Shown: positions 57,523-64,000 of the stretch, piece after piece
Layout: each line of letters begins with the position of its first letter
Numbering within the stretch: the stretch's first letter is position 1
From: Rhodopirellula baltica SH 1
Lineage (GTDB): Bacteria; Planctomycetota; Planctomycetia; Pirellulales; Pirellulaceae
Assembly (NCBI RefSeq): GCF_000196115.1
Contig: NC_005027.1
Location: 2,480,001 to 2,544,000 of the forward strand
Direction of reading: 5' to 3'
DNA length: 64,000 nt
Notes under the pieces: generated by a model
What the model was told of the DNA's origin: nothing
Databases searched by the model: none
What the model saw: only the letters and a program-made list of their open reading frames with translations
Position numbers and translations under genes: made by a program

Positions 57523-58134
57523 GTGCGAACCATCGTTCTTTCGGCCATCGCCATGGCCATGACCACCGTCAGTGTATTGGCACCGGCGCAAGCTTCGGCC
57601 CAAGACGCAGGGCATCGCATCGCCGTCGTCGATGTCGCCTACATCTTCAAAAACAATGAAGGTATCAAGCGGCAAGTGAAGGCTGTCGAAGACAACCTGA
57701 AGGCCTTTGATACCGAACTGACCTCCAAGCGAGAAGAGCTGAAGGGTGCAGTTGAAATACTGAAGACCTACCAGCCAAACTCTCCTGAGTACACCGCCCA
57801 AGAAGAACGCGTTGCCTCCATGGAATCCAAACTTCGTTTGGACATGGCTCGCAAACGCAAAGAGCTCGCTGATCGCGAAGCCAAGATCTACTACGACAAC
57901 TACCAACTCATCTCAGCTGGCGTTCAAGCCATCGCCGAGTACCACAAAATCAACTTGGTTTTGCGTTACAACAGCGAAGACATGGACCTCGAGCAAGGTG
58001 AATCGGTCATTCGTGGCGTGATGCGAAACATCGTTTATCACGACGAAAAACTCGACATGACCGGTGCCGTGATGGGCTACCTCGACAAGAAATTGGTCGC
58101 TACGAATCCCGCCGGAACACCAAACCGTCAGTAG
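57523..58134 (+). CDS. OmpH/Skp-like periplasmic chaperone
   Basis: 203 residues from GTG 57523, chosen because AAGGAG (57509-57514) stands eight bases before it and the protein then begins with a clean signal peptide (RTIVLSAIAMAMTTVSVLAPAQASA). The mature part is RIAVVDVAYIFKNNEG, then a long coiled coil (EEELKGAVEIL-like, with SKLRLDMARKRKELADREAKIY). Skp/OmpH helps carry outer-membrane proteins. It heads the envelope block before lpxC. Confidence 0.84.
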   Translation: MRTIVLSAIAMAMTTVSVLAPAQASAQDAGHRIAVVDVAYIFKNNEGIKRQVKAVEDNLKAFDTELTSKREELKGAVEILKTYQPNSPEYTAQEERVASMESKLRLDMARKRKELADREAKIYYDNYQLISAGVQAIAEYHKINLVLRYNSEDMDLEQGESVIRGVMRNIVYHDEKLDMTGAVMGYLDKKLVATNPAGTPNRQ

Positions 58135-58162
58135 TTCAGCATCACAGCTGAAGCATGCAAAC

Positions 58163-58189
58163 GGTGGCTCGAGCTTGCTTCGAGCCACC
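58163..58189 (+). promoter_or_regulatory. Strong hairpin between ompH-like gene and lpxC
   Basis: GGTGGCTCGA (58163-58172) and TCGAGCCACC (58180-58189) form a perfect 10-bp stem with a 7-base loop. No T run follows, so it may be an attenuator, processing site or weak terminator rather than a standard one. Confidence 0.6.
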
Positions 58190-58300
58190 AGTTGAGCGTC
58201 GCAAGGATTCGCGACGTCGTCCAAGAAACAAAATGGGGTCTGTCAGCATCTCGATGCCGATGGATAGGCTTCGCTCGCGTGCAAGGAGGCTCGCAGCGTG

Positions 58301-59206
58301 ATGGGGATTCGCAACGAACATACGATCGCGTCGTGCTGCGAAATCAGCGGACGTGGCTACTGGAGCGGCAAAGACGTTCGCGTCACATGCTGCCCCGCAC
58401 CAGCAGGAACCGGCATCGTGCTCGTCCGAGCGGATCTGCCTGGCCAACCTGAATGCCCCGCCACCACCCAATACGCCACTGGCATCTCGTTCCGAACGAA
58501 CCTTGCCAATGGTCCGGCCACCTTCGAAATGGTCGAGCATCTGATGGCGGCTCTGGCCGGACTCGAAATCGACAATTGTCGAGTCGAAATCACGGCCGAG
58601 GAACTGCCCGGATTGGACGGGAGCTCACTGGCCTATGTCGACGCGTTGCAAGAAGCGGGCTTGGTCATCCAAGCCGCCACGTCGCAGCCCTTGGTCATTC
58701 GCGAATCGTTCCGTATCGAACACAGCGGCGGATACGTTGACGTTTCGCCCAGCACCAACAACGAATCGACCTTCGAATACAGCCTGGACTACGGTCCCGA
58801 CAGCACCATCCGCGAACAAAAGTTCCGATGCGTGCAAACACCGCTCACGTTTGCTCGGCAAGTCGCTTCGGCTCGAACCTTTGTCACCGCCGAACAAGCC
58901 CAACAACTCCGCGCCTCCGGCGTTGCATCGCACGTCACTCACCAAGACCTCTTGGTGATCGGCGACAACGGCCCGGTCGACAATCAATACCGATTCCGCA
59001 ACGAGTGCGCTCGCCACAAGACGCTCGATCTAATTGGTGATCTTTCGCTCGCGGGCGTCGGTTTGATAGGACAGTTTTCTTCCGTCCGCGGCGGGCATCA
59101 GCTCAACGGAATGGTCGCCGTCCGACTCGCACAACTGGCTCACCAGCAACGACTGACGCACCACTCGATTCCATTCGCTGGCCAGCGGAGAAACCGAGCA
59201 GCATGA
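58301..59206 (+). CDS. lpxC: UDP-3-O-acyl-N-acetylglucosamine deacetylase
   Basis: 301 residues. Key blocks: ISFRTNLANGPATFEMVEHLMAALAGL with the zinc-binding His, ELPGLDGSSLAYVDAL (Asp), and RHKTLDLIGDLSLAG with the second and third zinc ligands. GHQLNGMVA supplies the last catalytic His. The enzyme commits to lipid A synthesis. AAGGAGG (58283-58289) suits either GTG 58298 or ATG 58301. This adds evidence for a lipid A-bearing outer membrane. Confidence 0.94.
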   Translation: MGIRNEHTIASCCEISGRGYWSGKDVRVTCCPAPAGTGIVLVRADLPGQPECPATTQYATGISFRTNLANGPATFEMVEHLMAALAGLEIDNCRVEITAEELPGLDGSSLAYVDALQEAGLVIQAATSQPLVIRESFRIEHSGGYVDVSPSTNNESTFEYSLDYGPDSTIREQKFRCVQTPLTFARQVASARTFVTAEQAQQLRASGVASHVTHQDLLVIGDNGPVDNQYRFRNECARHKTLDLIGDLSLAGVGLIGQFSSVRGGHQLNGMVAVRLAQLAHQQRLTHHSIPFAGQRRNRAA

Positions 59207-59279
59207 TCAATCGCGACGGAACAACGACTCGAAACCATACCGCATCTCAACCTAAGAATAACGCACCAAGGATCCAACT

Positions 59280-60089
59280 ATGAGTGCTAGTATCGCTCAA
59301 ACCGCCGTGGTCGATCCTCGTGCGCAGATCGGCGAAGGCGTCCAAATCGGGCACTTCTGCGTCATCGGCCCCAATGTCAAATTGGGCGACCGCACGCGAG
59401 TGGGAGATCACGTCACGCTCGATGGAGTGACATCGATCGGCTGCGACAACCAAATCTTCCCGCACGTTTCGATTGGAACCAATCCACAAGACGTCAGCTA
59501 TCGCAACACGCCAACGAGAGTTGAGATCGGCGATGGAAATGTGTTCCGCGAGCAAGTCACGATCAACCGTGCCAGCGAAAAAGAAGACGGCGTCACCCGA
59601 GTTGGCGACCACAACTATTTGATGACCGGCACCCACATCGCTCACGACTGCAACATCGGTTCGCGAATTGTGCTGGCCAACAACTGCATGATCGGTGGCC
59701 ACGCTCACATCGCCGACGACGTCACGATTGCCGGTGGAGCTGGCGTTCACCAATTCGTGTCGATCGGAACACTCAGCTTTGTTGGGGCGATGACTCGCAT
59801 TTTGCAAGACGTGCCTCCATTTGTGATTGTCGATGGTGCTGACGCTCGTCCTCGCTGCATCAACACGGTGGGACTGAAACGTCACGATTACACCGACGAC
59901 GACATTGCAGTGTTGACGCAAGCGTTTCGTTTGCTGTATCGGAAACGTATCGGCGTGGAACCCGCTCGCGATCAATTATTCGCGACTGGTCCAATCCGCC
60001 CCGTGTTGCGGCACCTGTTTGATTGTTTAGACAACAGTTGCCTTGGTCGTGCCGGCCGAGGCCGAGATAGAAGAAAGAAAGCAGCATGA
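59280..60089 (+). CDS. lpxA: UDP-N-acetylglucosamine acyltransferase
   Basis: 269 residues of left-handed beta-helix hexapeptide repeats (VVDPRAQIGEGVQIGHFCVIGPNV and following). The signature around the catalytic His is TGTHIAHDCNIGSRIVLANNC. GAGVHQFVSIGTLSFVGAMTRI and the C-terminal helices (LKRHDYTDDDIAVLTQAFRLLY) fit LpxA. It acylates UDP-GlcNAc, the first step of lipid A. The next gene starts by ATGA overlap. Confidence 0.94.
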   Translation: MSASIAQTAVVDPRAQIGEGVQIGHFCVIGPNVKLGDRTRVGDHVTLDGVTSIGCDNQIFPHVSIGTNPQDVSYRNTPTRVEIGDGNVFREQVTINRASEKEDGVTRVGDHNYLMTGTHIAHDCNIGSRIVLANNCMIGGHAHIADDVTIAGGAGVHQFVSIGTLSFVGAMTRILQDVPPFVIVDGADARPRCINTVGLKRHDYTDDDIAVLTQAFRLLYRKRIGVEPARDQLFATGPIRPVLRHLFDCLDNSCLGRAGRGRDRRKKAA

Positions 60090-61195
60090 ACCGGGAATTG
60101 CGAGTCGCCGTCATTGGTGCAGGTCACTTGGGCCGAATCCACGCGAAATTGATTTCACAAGTCGATGGTGCTCGCCTCGTCGCGGTTTGCGACCCGGTGC
60201 AAGCCGCGTGTCAGGCGGTCGCCGACACGCACGGCGTTGCAGCTCACTCGGATTACCGCGATGTCATCGAAGACATCGATGCCGCCATCATCGCGGCTCC
60301 CACCGACTATCACGCGGACATCGCGTCGACGCTGATCAAAGCCGGCAAACACTTGATGGTTGAAAAGCCATTGGCCGCCGAATCCGACGACGCTCGCCGA
60401 TTGGCATTGATGGCATCGACACGCAATGTCGTGCTTCAAGTAGGCCACGTCGAACGATTCAATCCAGCCTTCACCGCGTTGGAAGAGTTTGGCGTTGATG
60501 TGAAATATGTCGAAGCGACTCGTGCATCTCGCTTCCCCGGACGTTGTTTGGATGTCGGCGTTGTCATGGACCTGATGATCCATGATTTGGATTTGGTTTT
60601 ATCTCTGACACAATCCGCCGTACGATCCATTTCGGCCAGCGGCATTTCCGTGGTCAGCGATCACGAAGACATCGCCGAAGCACGCATCGAATTTGAATGC
60701 GGCATGGTGGCCAACCTGAAAGCATCCCGTGTCAGCCCACTGCCCGCCCGCGACATGACGCTGTTCAGCCCCGCCGGTTTTGCACAAATCGATTTTGGCA
60801 AACCTTCGCTCGCGACCGTGCGTGCCAGTGAAACACTGTCGACTCGCCAGTTCGATCTGAACGAACAAACAGACAATCCACTCGGGTACGCGGACACACT
60901 GTTCAGCGAACACTTGCAGTGCGAAGTCAACGAACTGCAACCCCGGAACGCGATTCTCGACGAGCTGCATGATTTCGTCATCAGCGTCGAAAGCGGATCG
61001 TCACCGATCGTCGACGGGTCCGCGGGGGCTCGAGCTGTTCGTGTTGCCGGTTCGATCTTGGATGCGATCGACGAACGAGCCTGGTACTCGTATGCAGGAG
61101 CCGATGAACGTGGACCGCTCGCGATTCCACGACGTCGTGTTGGTCAGCCAACCAAACGCGAAGGCGATGCAACGCCGGCCCGCCGTGCTGCCTAA
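60086..61195 (+). CDS. Gfo/Idh/MocA-family oxidoreductase in the lipid A block
   Basis: 369 residues. The N-terminal Rossmann motif is VAVIGAGHLGRIHAKLI, and MVEKPLAAESDDAR carries the conserved EKP. GHVERFNPAF and DLMIHDLDLVLSL complete the second domain. It is coupled to lpxA by ATGA, so it likely acts on a UDP-sugar in lipid A synthesis. One option is a GnnA-like UDP-GlcNAc oxidase that would allow a 3-amino form of lipid A, but no GnnB-like aminotransferase lies nearby. Confidence 0.88.
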   Translation: MNRELRVAVIGAGHLGRIHAKLISQVDGARLVAVCDPVQAACQAVADTHGVAAHSDYRDVIEDIDAAIIAAPTDYHADIASTLIKAGKHLMVEKPLAAESDDARRLALMASTRNVVLQVGHVERFNPAFTALEEFGVDVKYVEATRASRFPGRCLDVGVVMDLMIHDLDLVLSLTQSAVRSISASGISVVSDHEDIAEARIEFECGMVANLKASRVSPLPARDMTLFSPAGFAQIDFGKPSLATVRASETLSTRQFDLNEQTDNPLGYADTLFSEHLQCEVNELQPRNAILDELHDFVISVESGSSPIVDGSAGARAVRVAGSILDAIDERAWYSYAGADERGPLAIPRRRVGQPTKREGDATPARRAA

Positions 61196-61535
61196 ACCTG
61201 CCGTGCTGCCTGATCCTGCTGGCAATTTCAGCCGGACGGCACCAAAATTTCCGCTTCGGGACACGCGTTCTGCATGAATTTTGCCGAACCGAGCGAGTTG
61301 GGCGTCCAAATTGCCTAGGGTGCCAGGTGCGGCATCCTGACGCGGTGGTGTTCCCGATTGGAGCACAGTCGCGTAAAAACGCTCAAAAACCGCAAGCAAA
61401 CCGCCCGAAAAGTCGTTTTAACCGTTTTTTACGGTGCATTTGCTATGGTTGACGCAAGCTGCGTGACACCTAAACTCTGCCCAAATTGCCTCCGCGCGTG
61501 TTTGAGGCATTTCCACCTAGTCTAGGAGAGTTTAG
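61196..61535 (+). other. Leader region of the Cys-Pro repeat gene
   Basis: 340 bases without a gene. A short direct repeat (GCCGTGCTGCCT twice) lies at 61183-61213, partly inside the end of the preceding gene. ACCGT-TTTTT-ACGGT forms a small hairpin near 61425. A promoter candidate at 61449-61476 and a strong ribosome site (AGGAG, 61524-61528) serve the next gene. The rest shows nothing recognisable. Confidence 0.45.
61449..61476 (+). promoter_or_regulatory. Likely promoter of the Cys-Pro repeat gene
   Basis: TTGACG (61449-61454), 16-base spacer, TAAACT (61471-61476), about 60 bases upstream of ATG 61536. It fits a sigma-70-type promoter. Confidence 0.5.
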
Positions 61536-61940
61536 ATGATTCGATCGATCATGGTTGTCGCCCTGTTCGCTGTTTCCAGCGTTGCTGTTGCTCCACAAGC
61601 CGAAGCTGGCTTGTTCGGTTGCTTCAAGAAGAACAGCTGCTGCGAACCTGCCCCAGTTTGCTGCGAAGCACCAGAACCTGTTTGCTGCGAGCCAGCTCCA
61701 GCACCAGTTTGCTGCGAACCAGCACCTGCACCAGTCGTTTGCTGCGAACCAGCTCCAGCTCCAGCACCTTGCTGCGAACCTGCTCCAGCTCCAGTTTGCT
61801 GCGAACCAGCACCTGTTTGCTGCCCAGAACCAGCTCCAGTTTGCTGCGACCCATGTGCAAAGCCAAAGTGTGGCTTGTTTGCAAAGATCAAGGCTCGTTT
61901 CGCAGCCAAAAAGTGCTGCCCAGATCCTTGCTGCAACTGA
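61536..61940 (+). CDS. Secreted Cys-Pro repeat protein
   Basis: 134 residues with a signal peptide (IRSIMVVALFAVSSVAVAPQAEA). The mature part is built from repeats of CCEPAPAPV and its variants, with about eleven adjacent Cys pairs and regular Pro. It ends with a basic segment (LFAKIKARFAAKKC) and a final CCPDPCCN. Such a protein could make many disulfide or metal-thiolate contacts in the envelope. Function unknown. The DNA itself is repetitive (TGCTGCGAACCAGC units), so copy number may change by slippage. A strong AGGAG site and promoter suggest high expression. Confidence 0.82.
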   Translation: MIRSIMVVALFAVSSVAVAPQAEAGLFGCFKKNSCCEPAPVCCEAPEPVCCEPAPAPVCCEPAPAPVVCCEPAPAPAPCCEPAPAPVCCEPAPVCCPEPAPVCCDPCAKPKCGLFAKIKARFAAKKCCPDPCCN

Positions 61941-62000
61941 ATCAACGGAATTCGTTCGTTTCCGATCTGAATTGGAAACAGCGTTTTACCGACACAAGAG

Positions 62001-62033
62001 CGAGTGCTGTTCACGAACAGTGCTCGTTTTTTT
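62001..62033 (+). terminator. Intrinsic terminator after the Cys-Pro repeat gene
   Basis: GAGTGCTGTTC and GAACAGTGCTC pair over 11 positions with two wobble pairs, followed by CG and seven T. A clear Rho-independent terminator about 60 bases after the stop codon. Confidence 0.85.
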
Positions 62034-62212
62034 ATGCGCACTCGGCTCCCAGCTTCTCACCTGGGGGCAAGATTCAACCCAAGGCATTAGAACTCGATCG
62101 TCGCCACTGTTGCTCCAGCCCTCAGTCTGCAAAATCGTAGAGTGTACGAGCACCGATCATGCAATTGGATTGCCGCCGCTCTCTTCCCTTTTCAACTCAA
62201 CGAACTGTCACG

Positions 62213-64000
62213 ATGGTATCAGCCAATATTCTCGCTCTCGACGTCGACCAACTGAATCGTGATTGGCAGTGGATGCTCTCGGCACTGCAAAGCGTGCTGC
62301 AACGCGGCGGCGATGAAAAGCTGGCCGAGCTGCTTCCCGTCCCCGGCTGCAAACTCGATCCTGCCAAGGCACCGGCTGATTCCGTTCAGCTCACACAGGC
62401 GTATTCGATCGCGTTTCAATTGTTGAGCATGGCCGAACAAAGCTCTGCCGCACAGTTTCGCGATCGAATCGAATCCGAGTCAGGGATGGCTGATCTGCCG
62501 GCGCTGTGGGGCGAGAGCCTGCAGCAATTGATCGATCGTGGATGGACCGCCGACATGATCGCCGCGGAACTCCCCTCGATGCGTGTCGAGCTGGTTTTGA
62601 CCGCTCACCCTACCGAAGCGAAACGAGCGACGGTTCTGGCCCATCACCGTCGCTTGTTCCGTCGTTTCCAACTGCGACACCAAACCGATCTTCCACCATG
62701 GCGACGGTCCGAAAACGAAGAAGCAATCGAATCGGTTCTGAGCATTTTGTGGCGAACGGGCGAGATCTACCTCGACAAGCCGGATTTGCAATCCGAACGC
62801 CGCAACGTAATGGATTATTTGACGGTGGTCTTTCCAAAAGCCCTGCAACCGCTCGATCAACGACTGCGTCAGGCTTGGCGAGAAGTCGGCTTGAGCGAGA
62901 AAGCAATCGCCGACCCTTTGGCTCTACCGCGACTGACATTTGGAACCTGGGTGGGCGGCGACCGCGACGGCCACCCATTGGTCACTCCCGAGGTGACCGA
63001 AGAGACGTTGATGCAACTGCGTCGCGGTGCAGTCGAACTGATGCGAGAAGAACTGATCCAGCTCGCTCGATTGACCAGTGTGTCCGCTTACTGGTTGCCA
63101 CCGACCAGCGATTTCTTGACCCGCATTGCGGAGCGAGCTCACGCGATGGGCCCGGCCGGTGCAGCCGCGATCGCTCGCAACCCGAACGAGCCTTGGCGTC
63201 AGTTCATCAACTTGATGTTGGCGAGCTTGCCGTCCGAGAAAACCATGATGAGCGGCAAGGAACAACACACCTACCAACGTTCGCGAGAATTACTCGCTGA
63301 CCTTCGCTGTTTGCACGAGAGCTTGGTCGCGGTCGACTTGGGTGACGTCGCCACGAGCGCCGTTGCACCGACAATGCGAATCGCTCAGACGTTTGGATTC
63401 CACTTGGCGGTGCTGGACATTCGCCAAAACAGTGCCAAGCACGACACCGCGATTGAACAATTGCTACGAGCCGCTGGCATGGCCGATTGGAAGTTCGCTA
63501 GCTGGGACGAAGACAAACGAATGAAGTTCCTCAATGAGGAACTCGCCAATTCACGTCCGTTGACTCACCCGGACTCCTCCGCCGGTGAAGAAGCCGACGC
63601 GGTGCTGGGTGCCTTGCGTGTTGTGACTCAGTATCGATCCAAACACGGTGCCGATGGATTGGGCGCGTTGATCGTCAGCATGACTCGCAAGACGTCCGAT
63701 TTGTTGGCGGTTTATCTGCTCGCTCGTGAAGTTGGCTTGTTGCAACGAACCGAGTCCGGTGCCGTTTGCCCATTGCCGGTTGTTCCGTTGTTCGAAACGA
63801 TTGACGATCTCGAACGGTCACCGGAAATCTACGATGGATTCCTTCAACACCCGATCACCCGAAACAGCTTGACCGCGATCGCACAGCGTGAAGGAGCGAC
63901 CGCTCCGGTTGGTCAAGTCATGATCGGGTACAGCGACAGCAACAAGGACGGCGGCATCTTGGCCAGCCTTGTTGGGTTGCGACACGCTCAACGAAAGCTG
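62213..64000 (+). CDS. ppc: Phosphoenolpyruvate carboxylase, partial (C-terminus beyond right edge)
   Basis: 596 residues are present; the family is about 900. The catalytic His lies in LVLTAHPTEAKR (His132). GTWVGGDRDGHPLVTPEV and the MIGYSDSNKDGGILAS block near the end are exact family motifs. The enzyme adds bicarbonate to PEP to make oxaloacetate and refill the citric acid cycle. No stop codon breaks the frame, and the gene is cut by the window end. The start ATG 62213 is the first good Met; no strong ribosome site was seen. It follows the Cys-Pro repeat terminator. Confidence 0.95.
   Translation, partial: MVSANILALDVDQLNRDWQWMLSALQSVLQRGGDEKLAELLPVPGCKLDPAKAPADSVQLTQAYSIAFQLLSMAEQSSAAQFRDRIESESGMADLPALWGESLQQLIDRGWTADMIAAELPSMRVELVLTAHPTEAKRATVLAHHRRLFRRFQLRHQTDLPPWRRSENEEAIESVLSILWRTGEIYLDKPDLQSERRNVMDYLTVVFPKALQPLDQRLRQAWREVGLSEKAIADPLALPRLTFGTWVGGDRDGHPLVTPEVTEETLMQLRRGAVELMREELIQLARLTSVSAYWLPPTSDFLTRIAERAHAMGPAGAAAIARNPNEPWRQFINLMLASLPSEKTMMSGKEQHTYQRSRELLADLRCLHESLVAVDLGDVATSAVAPTMRIAQTFGFHLAVLDIRQNSAKHDTAIEQLLRAAGMADWKFASWDEDKRMKFLNEELANSRPLTHPDSSAGEEADAVLGALRVVTQYRSKHGADGLGALIVSMTRKTSDLLAVYLLAREVGLLQRTESGAVCPLPVVPLFETIDDLERSPEIYDGFLQHPITRNSLTAIAQREGATAPVGQVMIGYSDSNKDGGILASLVGLRHAQRKL

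Noticed and set aside
61555..62262. Long frames over the Cys-Pro repeat gene
   Set aside because: They arise because a repeated DNA unit is open in several frames; only the 61536 frame has a signal peptide, ribosome site and terminator.

Overview
The window looks like a chromosomal segment of a marine planctomycete, most likely Rhodopirellula or a close relative. This rests on gene content, not on any database search. Typical markers are an ECF sigma / FecR-like / DUF1592 / DUF1552 cassette, secreted sulfatases with CSPTR and CSPSR formylglycine motifs, a seven-haem cytochrome, a long RAYT-type transposase, a Cys-Pro repeat secreted protein and lipid A genes. Codon usage is moderately GC-rich. 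Many starts lack a clear Shine-Dalgarno sequence, although a few are strong (ompH-like, lpxC, the Cys-rich gene).

Region by region. 0-4.5 kb: rhomboid protease (cut by the left edge, with an in-frame stop at codon 5 of its expected reading frame), a DUF1569 protein, tRNA-Arg(TCG), a multihaem cytochrome c and a small membrane protein. 4.5-12 kb (minus strand): ECF sigma factor, FecR/DNRLRE-type membrane regulator, DUF1592-type cytochrome, DUF1552 protein and sulfatase, read as one regulated degradation or surface cassette. 12-17.4 kb: beta-helix protein, a LolD/MacB-type ABC pair coupled to smpB, and divergent lipA. 17.5-25 kb: AspT/YidE-type transporter, then a three-gene efflux operon (TetR, membrane-fusion protein, RND pump) with ATGA-coupled starts and a palindromic operator in front. 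25-31 kb: fatty acid desaturase, EF-P lysyl ligase (EpmA/GenX), an aquaporin fused in frame to an SGNH domain, and a second sulfatase.

31-34 kb is an accessory patch: a RAYT transposase bracketed by a 15-bp inverted pair of a short repeat, with a run of four hairpins downstream, followed by a HemG-like flavodoxin with an odd tail. 34.5-51 kb reads as a fermentative/energy-stress island: P1B-type ATPase, glycogen debranching enzyme GlgX, SpoIIAA-like protein, a small acidic protein, phosphoketolase, a histidine phosphatase and a full N-type (predicted Na+-translocating) F-ATPase operon in the order atpD-C-Q-R-B-E-F-A-G. That operon has no separate delta gene, and subunit b carries a delta-like C-terminal domain. 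Glycogen breakdown, phosphoketolase and an ion-pumping ATPase together suggest low-oxygen or salt-stress metabolism; this is an inference.

51-64 kb: DsrE-like protein, Yip1-like membrane protein, EamA exporter, RNase III, M28 peptidase with PDZ domain, then an envelope block (OmpH/Skp-like, LpxC, LpxA, Gfo/Idh/MocA oxidoreductase), the Cys-Pro repeat secreted protein, and the first two thirds of PEP carboxylase running off the right edge.

The observations most worth a second look are the aquaporin-SGNH fusion with an internal ribosome binding site, the b-delta fusion in the N-ATPase, the RAYT neighbourhood with its tandem hairpins, the Cys-Pro repeat protein, the stop codon at the start of the rhomboid gene, and several unexplained regulatory repeats.
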